Part shown: piece after piece, positions 1-6,364 of the stretch
Numbering within the stretch: the stretch's first letter is position 1
Layout: each line of letters opens with the position of its first letter
Assembly: GCA_016869335.1 (NCBI GenBank)
Contig: VGEJ01000082.1
Coordinates: 1 to 9,089, forward strand
DNA: 9,089 bases
Origin: Alphaproteobacteria bacterium
GTDB taxonomy: Bacteria > Pseudomonadota > Alphaproteobacteria > VGEJ01
Direction of reading: 5' to 3'
Notes under the pieces: generated by a model
The model's database searches: none
What the model saw: the letters and a program-made list of their open reading frames with translations, nothing else
What the model was told of the DNA's origin: nothing
Made by a program: the position numbers and the translations under genes

Positions 1-236
1 AACCCACCGTCGGTGTCGAAGAAGCTCATCTGGAGCTGGAAGGCGAAGAAACCCTCCGCGGTGTCGTTGGCGAGGAGGAAGTGCAGCCTGCAAGCCGCGC
101 CGTCAGGCGCTGTGACCTTATTCAGCTCGAGCGTGATGTCGCCCGCCGCCGCAGCAGGCGTGCTACAGGCCAGGGCCAGCGCGATAGCGAGGAGCGTGGA
201 GCGCGGTGCGCTCCGAACATATTGGGCGAGTGTCAT
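1..236 (-). CDS. Secreted protein of unknown function, N-terminal part only
   Basis: This reading frame is open from an ATG at 236 down to the window edge, giving 78 residues and no stop, so the C-terminus lies outside. Residues 1-31 look like a Sec signal peptide: basic residues at 8 and 12, a hydrophobic stretch at about 15-24, then an alanine-rich cleavage region ending near A31. Cys24 lies inside the signal, but the residue three before it is alanine, so a lipoprotein is possible but less likely than ordinary cleavage. The mature part begins with GDITLELNKV and contains ACRLHFLLAN, a beta-rich pattern. From memory, similar small periplasmic proteins of alphaproteobacteria (a cysteine after an ITLELNK-like strand) are encoded beside ExbB/ExbD/TonB genes. 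Those genes would lie to the left and cannot be checked here. Only a weak GAG-type ribosome binding site is visible upstream. The coding call is fairly firm; the function is unknown. Confidence 0.7.
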   Translation of the reverse strand, partial: MTLAQYVRSAPRSTLLAIALALACSTPAAAAGDITLELNKVTAPDGAACRLHFLLANDTAEGFFAFQLQMSFFDTDGG

Positions 237-325
237 TTGGGGTTCTCGTTGGCGAATGGTTGCGACGAAACCGGATGCCGGTGGGCGAAACGGACGTGTA
301 TGCTGCCCGTCGTCGGCGCCCGGAG

Positions 326-353
326 TTTACGGTAGGCGGAACGGCGCGACAAT
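326..353 (+). promoter_or_regulatory. Weak sigma70-type promoter candidate before the FliL-like gene
   Basis: TTTACG (326-331) and GACAAT (348-353) are separated by 16 bases and match the -35/-10 consensus at 8 of 12 positions. This is the best candidate I found on the plus strand in the 171-base gap between the divergent genes (237-407). Nothing else stands out in that gap, and I found no good candidate for the minus-strand gene. The call rests on consensus alone. Confidence 0.22.
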
Positions 354-407
354 CGGTGCAGGCGGCCGGCTCAGAAAAACTACCGCGGACGGCGCTGGGG
401 AGCAGGC

Positions 408-904
408 ATGCGGCGCTGGCTGCTGGTCGTTTTGGCCCTACTGAGCGTGGCAGTCGTCGGCGCGGTCGTCGCGCTAGTGGTGATACCGGGTGGGGACGGG
501 TCCCCGCCGGCCGCGGAGGGCGGCGACCAAGCTACGGGGGAGGAGCCCGAGGCGGTGGATGCCGCCGATGGTCACGGCAAGCCTGCCGGCCCGCGTTCGT
601 CAGGATGGACCTGCTCGAGGTGCCCATGGTCGAGGATGGCGGCCTCGGCCGTTATGACTACGTCGAGGCGAACCTCGAGGTGGCGGATCAGGCTGCGGCG
701 CGCCAGCTGACGAAGGCGCTTCCCTGGCTCCGCGACGCGGCGAGCCGCGCGCTCTACGCGGCGCCGCTGCAGATCCCGGGTGACGCCGAACAGCTCGACC
801 TCGAGAAGCTCAGATCGCAACTCCTGGCGGCGCTGCGCCAGGTGCCGGGGGGCGAGGCCGTCGTGAGCGTTCAATTCACCCAGATTCTCCGCGGCGCCAA
901 GTAG
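408..904 (+). pseudogene. FliL-like single-pass membrane protein with a -1 frameshift
   Basis: Translation from ATG 408, five bases after GGGGAG (397-402), gives a short N-terminus, one transmembrane helix (residues about 4-26) and an acidic, Gly/Pro-rich linker (about 27-60). In that frame it then becomes arginine/serine-rich nonsense and stops at 710. The frame one base back, from about 593, instead reads AFVRMDLLEVPMVEDG, GRYDYVEANLEVAD, then LTKALPWLRDAASRALYA, ending at a TAG at 902-904. Adding one base at about 588-593 joins the two into 165 residues. That is the usual length and layout of FliL-like proteins: helix, linker, then a domain starting with a V/M-x-L-x-x-x-x-V strand and a helix with a conserved LPxLRDA-type motif. 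FliL proper supports flagellar stator function, but no flagellar genes lie nearby, so this is probably one of the non-flagellar relatives. The break may be a sequencing error in a GC-rich run or a real lesion. I see no slippery heptamer that would favour programmed frameshifting. Confidence 0.6.
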
Positions 905-936
905 GCCGCTGGTCCCTCTGCTGGGATTGCCCCGCG

Positions 937-2118
937 ATGACACCTGCGAAACGTAACGTTGCCCTGCTCGCCGGCTGCCAGGCGCTGTTCATGAGCGCGA
1001 ACTCGCTGCTGATCACGATCGGCGCGCTGGCCGGTGCGGCCCTGACGCCGGAGCCCGTTCTGGCCACTTTGCCGGTGACGGCGGTGGTCACCGGGACGGC
1101 GATCTCCACGATTCCCGGTTCTCTCCTCATGGGCGGCCTGGGCCGCCGAACCGGCTTCATGATCGGCGCCATGCTTGGCGTGGCGGGTGCAGGCCTGGCC
1201 GCCGTGGCGATGACGGTGGGGAGCTTCGCCCTCCTGTGCGTCGGCACGCTTGTCATCGGCCTTCACAACGGGTTCGCTGGTTACTACCGCTTCGCCGCTG
1301 CCGACACGGCCGAGCCAGCGTTCCGTCCCCGTGCGATCTCACTGGTGCTGGCCGGCGGGGTGGTCGCGGCGTTCGTCGGACCCGAGCTCGCCAAGCTCAG
1401 CCGCAACGCACTCGACGCCCTGTATGCCGGGTCGTACCTCGCGGTCCTGGGCGTCCTCGGGGCCACGCTCGTCCTCCTTTACTTCGTGGCCGTTCCGCCG
1501 AGCAGCAGGAGTGACGGCACTCGGCGCGGCCGGCCGCTCACCGAGATCCTGGGTCAGCCGGCGTGCGTGGTTGCGGTCCTCAGCGGCACGATCGGCTACG
1601 CGACGATGTCCCTGATCATGACCGCGACGCCGCTCGCCATGGGGCACGCCGCGCACACCTTCGACGATTCGGCAACCGTCATCGAGTGGCACGTGGTTGC
1701 GATGTTCGCGCCCGCGTTCTTCACCGGCTCGCTCATCAGCCGCTTTGGCGTCGATCGCGTCATCGCGCTCGGCGCCGTGCTGGTGCTGGGTGCGATCGCG
1801 GCCGCCTTGTCGGGGACCGGCTTCCATCACTTCTGGGCGGCCCTAGTCCTGATCGGACTAGGGTGGAACTTCACCTACATTGGCGGCAGCGCCCTGCTGA
1901 CCGAGTGCTACGCGCCGGAGGAGCGGGCGAAAACCCAGGCGGCGAACGACTTCCTGATCTTTGGCGCTGTCGCGACCGCGTCTTTCCTTTCCGGTACCAC
2001 CTTGCACCTGTTCGGCTGGAACGTTGTGAATCTCATCGCGACGCCCTTCGCCTGCCTCCTTCTGGCGGCCGCGGGGTGGCTGGTCCTGCACCGGAGGCTC
2101 GCTGGGCGAGCGGCGTAG
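937..2118 (+). CDS. Major facilitator superfamily (MFS) transporter
   Basis: This 393-residue inner-membrane protein has 12 recognisable hydrophobic helices in two sets of six. The central cytoplasmic loop (about residues 188-205) is basic and hydrophilic (SSRSDGTRRGRPL). After helix 2 it has GGLGRRTGFMIG, a variant of MFS motif A. The matching place in the second half reads ISRFGVDRVIALG. The stretch VIEWHVVAMFAPAFFTGSLI in helix 8 is very typical of one bacterial MFS subfamily, but I cannot name a substrate. Helices 4 (GLHNGFAGYYRFAAAD) and 10 (GLGWNFTYIGG) carry polar and aromatic residues likely to line the pore. The ATG at 937 has only a poor GGGA-like ribosome binding site. It lies 32 bases after the FliL-like gene, so the two may be co-transcribed. 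No terminator is evident after the stop. The family is sure; the transported compound is unknown. Confidence 0.9.
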   Translation: MTPAKRNVALLAGCQALFMSANSLLITIGALAGAALTPEPVLATLPVTAVVTGTAISTIPGSLLMGGLGRRTGFMIGAMLGVAGAGLAAVAMTVGSFALLCVGTLVIGLHNGFAGYYRFAAADTAEPAFRPRAISLVLAGGVVAAFVGPELAKLSRNALDALYAGSYLAVLGVLGATLVLLYFVAVPPSSRSDGTRRGRPLTEILGQPACVVAVLSGTIGYATMSLIMTATPLAMGHAAHTFDDSATVIEWHVVAMFAPAFFTGSLISRFGVDRVIALGAVLVLGAIAAALSGTGFHHFWAALVLIGLGWNFTYIGGSALLTECYAPEERAKTQAANDFLIFGAVATASFLSGTTLHLFGWNVVNLIATPFACLLLAAAGWLVLHRRLAGRAA

Positions 2119-2145
2119 CGATCTTGCGCCGGCGCATGAGCGGAG

Positions 2146-2174
2146 TTGCCTAACCCCTTTGTCTCTGGCATTTT
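2146..2174 (+). promoter_or_regulatory. Weak promoter candidate before hppA
   Basis: TTGCCT (2146-2151) and CATTTT (2169-2174) are 17 bases apart and lie in the 143-base gap (2119-2261) between the MFS gene and hppA. They match the sigma70 consensus at only about 7 of 12 positions, so this is a weak call. The transcript would carry a leader of roughly 80 bases. hppA could also be read through from the MFS gene. Confidence 0.2.
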
Positions 2175-2261
2175 CCGCACGGCCGTGCCCCGCGGCACCG
2201 GCTCCCGTTCCGGCATCACCGCCGGCATTCCCGTTGCTATGAGCTCGCTGGGGGACAGATC

Positions 2262-4340
2262 ATGTCGACGTTGCTGTGGCTGGTGATCGCGTGCGGGGGC
2301 GTGGCGCTCCTCTACGGCCTCGTGACCGGGCGCGCGGTGCTGGCGGCCGACGCTGGAACGGCCCGCATGCAGGAGATCTCGAACGCTGTGCAGGTCGGCG
2401 CGAGCGCCTACCTCAACCGGCAGTACCGAACGATCGCGATCGTCGGCGTGGTGGTGTTCGTGCTGTTGACCGCGCTGCTCGGCATCAACGTCGGCATCGG
2501 CTATCTCATCGGCGCCATACTGTCGGGCGCCACCGGCTACATCGGCATGAACATTTCGGTGCGCGCCAACGTGCGGACCGCGCAGGCGGCGCGGCAGGGG
2601 CTGGCCCCAGCCCTCAGCATTGCCTTTCGCGCCGGCGCGGTGACGGGGATGCTGGTCGTCGGACTCGCGCTGCTGGCGATTGCGGTCTACTACGGGGTCC
2701 TCCTCTCGCTCGGCAGCGCGACACGAGAGATACTCGAGGCTCTGGTAGGCCTCGGCTTCGGCGCCTCGCTGATCTCGATCTTCGCCCGGTTGGGTGGCGG
2801 CATCTTCACCAAGGGAGCGGATGTCGGCGCCGACCTCGTCGGCAAGGTCGAGGCGGGCATTCCGGAGGATGACCCGCGCAACCCTGCGGTCATCGCCGAC
2901 AACGTCGGCGACAACGTCGGCGACTGCGCCGGGATGGCGGCGGACCTCTTCGAGACCTATGCGGTCACCATCGTCGCGACGATGCTGCTGGCCGCGATCT
3001 TCTTCACCGGCGAGCAGGCGAGCCAACTGATGATGCTGCCGCTCGCCGTCGGCGGGCTGTGCATCCTGACCTCCGTGGTCGGGACCTTGTTCGTCCGCCT
3101 CGGCGGCGGGCGCAACATCATGGCGGCACTGTACAAGGGCTTCATCGCCACTGCGGTGCTGTCCGCGATTGCGCTGGCGCCCGTGATCGAGTGGGTGGTG
3201 GGGTGGTCCACGACGTTCCAGTCTGACCAGATCACCTTCACCGGCAGCGATCTGTTCGTCTGCGGGCTGGTCGGGCTGGCGGTGACCGGGCTGCTCATCT
3301 GGATCACCGAGTACTACACCGGCACCAACCACCGGCCGGTGCAGAACGTCGCTCGATCCTCGACGACGGGCCACGCCACCAACATTATCCAGGGCCTGGC
3401 GATGTCGATGGAGGCGACCGCGCTGCCCGTCGTGGTGATCTGCGCCGGCATCGTCGTCGCGTTCCTTTCGGCCGGGCTGTTCGGGATCGCCGTCGCGGCG
3501 ACGACGATGCTGGCCCTGGCCGGCATGGTGGTGGCGCTCGACGCCTACGGTCCGGTCACCGACAACGCCGGTGGCATTGCCGAGATGGCCGACCTCGAGG
3601 CCGAGGTGCGCAAGACCACCGATGCGCTCGATGCCGTCGGCAACACCACCAAGGCGGTCACCAAGGGCTACGCCATCGGGTCTGCGGGCCTGGCCGCGCT
3701 GGTGCTGTTCGCGGCCTACACCGAGGACCTCAAGCACTATTTCCTCGACCTCGATGTCGCGTTCCGCCTCCAGGATCCTTACGTCCTGGTCGGGCTCCTG
3801 ATCGGCGGGCTGTTGCCCTATCTGTTCGGCTCGCTCGGCATGCAGGCGGTGGGCCGTTCGGCCAGCGCGATCGTGATCGAGGTGCGCCGTCAGTTCAGCG
3901 AGATCAAGGGCATCATGGAGGGCACGGCGAAGCCCGACTACAGCCGCGCCGTCGACATGCTGACCAAGGCCGCGATCAAGGAGATGGTGATCCCCTCGCT
4001 CCTGCCGGTGCTAGCTCCAGTGGTGGTCTATGGCATCATTCTGGTGATCGGCGGCCAAGTCGCCGCGTTCGCGACGCTGGGCGCCATGCTGCTCGGCAGC
4101 ATAGTTACCGGCCTTTTCGTCGCCGTGTCGATGACCTCCGGCGGCGGCGCCTGGGACAATGCCAAGAAGTACATCGAAGACGGGCATCACGGCGGCAAGG
4201 GCTCGGACGCCCACAAGGCGGCGGTGACCGGCGACACCGTCGGTGATCCCTACAAGGACACCGCGGGGCCGGCGATCAACCCGATGATCAAGATCATCAA
4301 CATCGTGGCTCTGCTGCTGCTCGCGATTCTCGCGCGCTGA
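2262..4340 (+). CDS. hppA: K+-independent proton-pumping membrane pyrophosphatase
   Basis: This 692-residue inner-membrane protein couples hydrolysis of pyrophosphate to proton export into the periplasm, or makes pyrophosphate when run in reverse. The catalytic signatures are present: DVGADLVGKVE at residues 187-197, DNVGDNVGD at 213-221, and GDTVGDPYKDT at 657-667. These acidic residues and lysines bind Mg-pyrophosphate. The K+-dependence motif reads GNTTKA (460-465). K+-dependent enzymes have alanine where this one has Lys464, so it should not need potassium, as in Rhodospirillum rubrum. Na+-pumping forms belong to the K+-dependent branch, so proton pumping is expected. About 16 membrane helices fit the family, and the length is normal. 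The ATG at 2262 has a strong GGGGGA ribosome binding site six bases upstream (2250-2255). The gene ends eight bases from the convergent bamE-like gene, with no clear hairpin-plus-T terminator between them. Confidence 0.97.
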   Translation: MSTLLWLVIACGGVALLYGLVTGRAVLAADAGTARMQEISNAVQVGASAYLNRQYRTIAIVGVVVFVLLTALLGINVGIGYLIGAILSGATGYIGMNISVRANVRTAQAARQGLAPALSIAFRAGAVTGMLVVGLALLAIAVYYGVLLSLGSATREILEALVGLGFGASLISIFARLGGGIFTKGADVGADLVGKVEAGIPEDDPRNPAVIADNVGDNVGDCAGMAADLFETYAVTIVATMLLAAIFFTGEQASQLMMLPLAVGGLCILTSVVGTLFVRLGGGRNIMAALYKGFIATAVLSAIALAPVIEWVVGWSTTFQSDQITFTGSDLFVCGLVGLAVTGLLIWITEYYTGTNHRPVQNVARSSTTGHATNIIQGLAMSMEATALPVVVICAGIVVAFLSAGLFGIAVAATTMLALAGMVVALDAYGPVTDNAGGIAEMADLEAEVRKTTDALDAVGNTTKAVTKGYAIGSAGLAALVLFAAYTEDLKHYFLDLDVAFRLQDPYVLVGLLIGGLLPYLFGSLGMQAVGRSASAIVIEVRRQFSEIKGIMEGTAKPDYSRAVDMLTKAAIKEMVIPSLLPVLAPVVVYGIILVIGGQVAAFATLGAMLLGSIVTGLFVAVSMTSGGGAWDNAKKYIEDGHHGGKGSDAHKAAVTGDTVGDPYKDTAGPAINPMIKIINIVALLLLAILAR

Positions 4341-4348
4341 GGAGGGCG

Positions 4349-4837
4349 TCAGGGGCCCTGGCCGAACGCGTCCTGCTGGTTGAACCGGCCGAGGTTGCCG
4401 AAGAACTGCTGGGTCAGCGTGAGCTCGTTGCCCCGCGTCGGCGTGGTCCGCTCGACCACGGCGATCTCGCGCGCATCGTCGGGGCCGTACCGGCTGATAG
4501 CGGCAACCAGTCCGCCGTCGTCGAAGCGGATGGCCAGCACCTGCTGATCGACCATCTCCTCGGCGAAGAACGCAAGCGTTTCGGTCCGCTTGGAGATGTA
4601 GTACCAGGTTCGCCCACCGAAGGTGGCGACGCTCGACGGCGAACCGAGGGCGGCCGCCACATCGGCTTCGCTCGATTGGCCGACGATGATCGCGGCTACC
4701 TGTTCCTCGTCCGGCACGTAACCGCGCACATCGATCGTCCGGGCACATCCGGCGACCAGGAACGCAAGCGCCACCGCGCCTGCAAGCGGGCCGAACCGGC
4801 TGGCCGGACGGCGCCCGAATCGACTAGTGTCTGGCAC
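4349..4837 (-). CDS. bamE: Outer-membrane assembly lipoprotein, BamE/SmpA-OmlA family
   Basis: This 162-residue protein begins with GTG at 4837, preceded by AAGGA eight bases upstream. It has a signal peptide with a clear lipobox, LVAGC, so Cys31 would be lipidated and the protein anchored to the outer membrane facing the periplasm. Residues about 42-115 match the SmpA/OmlA fold: a helix-turn segment (GQSSEADVAAALGSPSSV), then strands with the typical GRTWYYISKRTE and VLAIRFDDGGLV pattern. BamE is an accessory part of the BAM complex that inserts beta-barrel proteins. The C-terminal extension past residue 115 (ending LTLTQQFFGNLGRFNQQ) goes beyond the E. coli protein (about 110 residues); from memory this is normal in Rhodospirillales. 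The gene is divergent from the CBP3-type gene and convergent with hppA, so it is probably transcribed alone from the promoter at 4876-4905. The family is sure. The specific BamE role is inferred from family membership. Confidence 0.88.
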   Translation of the reverse strand: MPDTSRFGRRPASRFGPLAGAVALAFLVAGCARTIDVRGYVPDEEQVAAIIVGQSSEADVAAALGSPSSVATFGGRTWYYISKRTETLAFFAEEMVDQQVLAIRFDDGGLVAAISRYGPDDAREIAVVERTTPTRGNELTLTQQFFGNLGRFNQQDAFGQGP

Positions 4838-4875
4838 CGGATGCGTCCTTGCGCTGGCATTAGCTGAGCGCGGTC

Positions 4876-4905
4876 ACGATGGCACCACGTCCGACGAGCT
4901 GTCAA
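4876..4905 (-). promoter_or_regulatory. Promoter candidate for the bamE-like gene
   Basis: On the minus strand, a perfect TTGACA -35 hexamer (4905-4900) is followed after 18 bases by CATCGT (4881-4876), which matches TATAAT at three of six positions. Transcription would begin near 4869 and give a leader of about 30 bases before the GTG at 4837. The -35 hexamer lies only about 12 bases upstream of the start codon of the divergent CBP3-type gene. The promoters of the two genes must therefore be very close or overlap. Confidence 0.45.
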
Positions 4906-4916
4906 ATAGACTGATC

Positions 4917-5486
4917 ATGTGGCAAAAGCTCCTGCGACCGTGGCGGCACGATCCGCTCGCCGAAACCGCGGCGGCGCTTTATCGGACCGCGGCCACCCAG
5001 GCGCGGCTGCCCGCCTTCTACGCGGCGCCCATTGGCGTGCCAGACGATGTCGACGGCCGGTTCGACCTCCTGCTGTTGCACGTTTTCCTCGTGGTTCGCC
5101 GCCTGCGCCGCGAGGGAGACGCGGGCGCGCCGCTCGCCCAGGCGTTGTGCGATGCACTGTTCGCCGATCTCGACCGCGGGCTGCGCGAGTTGGGGGTGGG
5201 CGACATGGGGCTGCGCCGACGCATGCGGGTGATGGCCCAGGCCTGGGGCGGACGTTCCGTGGCCTACGAGGACGCGCTCGCCGCCGGAACACAGGCGCTC
5301 GAGGCCACACTGGCCCGCAATCTGTACGGGCGCCAGGGGGTTACGGGCGCCGCCGCGGCGGCCCTTGCCGAGTATGTGCGCGAGGCCGACCGCGTTCTCG
5401 CCGCCCAGGATGCGCGGGCGTTGAACCTGGGGCAGGTCGCCTTCGCCCCCCTGCCGGACCCGCGATCGGCGGAAACGCCGCGTTGA
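4917..5486 (+). CDS. Ubiquinol-cytochrome c chaperone family protein (CBP3/UQCC1-like)
   Basis: This is a 189-residue soluble protein of the family that includes mitochondrial Cbp3/UQCC1, which helps the synthesis and assembly of cytochrome b into the bc1 complex. The family's core is visible. Residues 20-37 read ALYRTAATQARLPAFYAA. They are followed by VPDDVDGRFDLLLLHVFLVVRRLR (41-64, quoted here only to show the characteristic D-x-x-x-G-R-F-D and L-H-V-F pattern). Then come ALFADLDRGLRELGVGDMGL (80-99) and a helix with GRSVAYEDAL (112-121). I chose ATG 4917 because the family normally begins shortly before a hydrophobic/basic segment like WQKLLRPWR. An in-frame GTG at 4827 would add 30 unlike residues and overlap bamE. 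No ribosome binding site precedes 4917. TAGACT at 4907-4912 could be a -10 element of a leaderless transcript, but no matching -35 is seen. The family is fairly sure; the bacterial role is inferred from the mitochondrial relative. Confidence 0.88.
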   Translation: MWQKLLRPWRHDPLAETAAALYRTAATQARLPAFYAAPIGVPDDVDGRFDLLLLHVFLVVRRLRREGDAGAPLAQALCDALFADLDRGLRELGVGDMGLRRRMRVMAQAWGGRSVAYEDALAAGTQALEATLARNLYGRQGVTGAAAAALAEYVREADRVLAAQDARALNLGQVAFAPLPDPRSAETPR

Positions 5487-5511
5487 CCGGGCACAGGCGC
5501 CGACCTATGTT
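5483..5511 (+). promoter_or_regulatory. Sigma70-type promoter candidate for the yceD-rpmF-plsX-fabH operon
   Basis: TTGACC (5483-5488, five of six matches to the -35 consensus) and TATGTT (5506-5511, four of six matches to the -10) have the ideal 17-base spacing. The -35 overlaps the TGA stop codon of the CBP3-type gene (5484-5486). Transcription would start about 5518, some 30 bases before the yceD start at 5548. It is the best-matching promoter candidate in the window. Confidence 0.55.
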
Positions 5512-5547
5512 GCGAGAAGTGGCCCTCGCGGCGCCCGGGACTCCCCC

Positions 5548-6090
5548 ATGCCGAAACGCTCACCTGAACCCGAGTTCAGCCGGATCGTTTGCGTCGATGC
5601 ACTGCCAGAGGGCGAGGCTACGCTCGAGCTCGAGGCATCGGCCGCCGAGTGCGCCGCCCTGGCGTGCCGCTTCGCGCTGGAAGCCGTGGCGAGCGTGCGG
5701 GCGCAAGCCCGCCTGGTGAGCCGCCGCGGCGGGCGCGAGGTGATGGCCGAGATCGCGTTCGTGGCGGACGTGGTGCAGCTCTGCGTTATCACGCTCGATC
5801 CGGTGGCCGCGCAGGTGGAGGACCGAGTGGCGTTGCGCTTCGTGGCAACCGAGGCAGCGGACGGTGTCCTGGCGCGCGACAAAGAGCTTGTGGTCGCCTT
5901 CGACGATGATGACGTAGAGCCACTGGTGGGGGGCGTCATCGACCTGGGCGAGGTCGTCGCTGAGCACCTGGCGCTGGCTCTGGACCCCTATCCGCGCAAG
6001 CCCGGTGCCCACTTCGAGCGGGCGGGCGAGGACGACCGGGCGGGTGCGGAGAGCCCGTTCGCCGTGCTGGGGCGATTGAGGCAGGCGTAG
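5548..6090 (+). CDS. yceD: YceD/DUF177 family protein (23S rRNA accumulation protein)
   Basis: This 180-residue, acidic, probably cytoplasmic protein belongs to the DUF177/YceD family. It is almost always encoded just before rpmF, as here, and is needed for normal 23S rRNA levels in E. coli and plants. Visible family signatures are CVITLDPV (79-86), the usual cysteine-x-x-x-L-x-P-V motif, and an acidic central part (DDDDVEPLVGGVIDLGE, 119-135). They are followed by the helix VVAEHLALALDPYPRKPG (136-153) and the C-terminal PFAVLGRL (170-177). All are in the order normal for alphaproteobacteria, and the length is typical. The start is the ATG at 5548, with a modest GGGA seven bases upstream. 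It follows the CBP3-type gene by 61 bases, with a promoter candidate between. No zinc-ribbon cysteines are present. The family is firm; the molecular mechanism is not established. Confidence 0.9.
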   Translation: MPKRSPEPEFSRIVCVDALPEGEATLELEASAAECAALACRFALEAVASVRAQARLVSRRGGREVMAEIAFVADVVQLCVITLDPVAAQVEDRVALRFVATEAADGVLARDKELVVAFDDDDVEPLVGGVIDLGEVVAEHLALALDPYPRKPGAHFERAGEDDRAGAESPFAVLGRLRQA

Positions 6091-6098
6091 CGCGCGGC

Positions 6099-6121
6099 CG
6101 TTTGCGGGAACGCGTTTGCGG
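6099..6121 (+). repeat. Nine-base direct repeat before rpmF
   Basis: CGTTTGCGG occurs twice, at 6099-6107 and 6113-6121, with a 14-base period. Between and partly within the copies is the palindrome AACGCGTT (6109-6116). The element fills much of the 59-base gap between yceD and rpmF. It could be a protein-binding site or part of an mRNA structure ahead of the L32 gene, or chance in GC-rich DNA. Confidence 0.4.
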
Positions 6122-6149
6122 CATATCCAGTTGTAGGCAGGATCGATTC

Positions 6150-6338
6150 ATGGCCGTACCGAAGAAGAAGGTTTCCAAGTCGCAGCGCGACCAGCGCCGT
6201 TCGCACGACGCGCTGACACCGGGCGCCCACACCGAGTGCCCCAACTGCGGCGAACTCAAACGGCCCCACCACATCTGCGGGGCGTGCGGTTACTACGAGG
6301 GGCGGGAAGTCATCTCAGTCTCCGCTACCGTCTCCTGA
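6150..6338 (+). CDS. rpmF: 50S ribosomal protein L32 (bL32)
   Basis: This 62-residue basic protein is the large-subunit ribosomal protein L32. The start MAVPKKKVSKSQRDQRRSHD is the family's invariant N-terminus and fixes the start at ATG 6150, with AGGA (6139-6142) seven bases upstream. An in-frame upstream ATG at 6102 is therefore not used. A complete zinc ribbon is present: C30-x2-C33 and C43-x2-C46 around GELKRPHH. This is the zinc-binding (C+) version; some bacteria carry cysteine-free copies used in zinc shortage. It sits between yceD and plsX, the widely conserved order, linking ribosome and lipid synthesis. The plsX start lies 26 bases downstream. Confidence 0.97.
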   Translation: MAVPKKKVSKSQRDQRRSHDALTPGAHTECPNCGELKRPHHICGACGYYEGREVISVSATVS

Positions 6339-6364
6339 CGGCGGCCCGAGCGGAACCCAGAGCC

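Noticed and set aside
206..592. The upstream part of the 206-904 open frame as a real N-terminus
   Set aside because: It overlaps the start of the minus-strand secreted gene and has Arg/Gly-rich composition. The transmembrane N-terminus typical of the family is in the other frame from ATG 408, with a good ribosome binding site.
2165..2180. TGGCA...CGCA as a sigma54 promoter before hppA
   Set aside because: The GG and GC pairs have eight bases between them, not the ten required for sigma54.
2898..2924. Tandem nucleotide repeat in hppA
   Set aside because: It simply encodes the conserved catalytic motif DNVGDNVGD.
1908..3737. A 609-residue open frame on the minus strand across the MFS gene end and hppA
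   Set aside because: It is antisense to two clearly functional genes. Its product is full of Arg, His, Asp and Gln, as expected from the complement of GC-rich codons. It has no recognisable domain.
4341..4362. CAGGG-G-CCCTG as a two-way terminator between hppA and bamE
   Set aside because: The centre is a single base, so no proper loop can form, and there is no T-tract on either strand. It also overlaps the bamE stop codon.
4011..4748. A 245-residue minus-strand frame overlapping the end of hppA and bamE
   Set aside because: It lies in a different frame from the bamE-like lipoprotein, lacks a signal or motif, and has the arginine-rich composition of a shadow frame.
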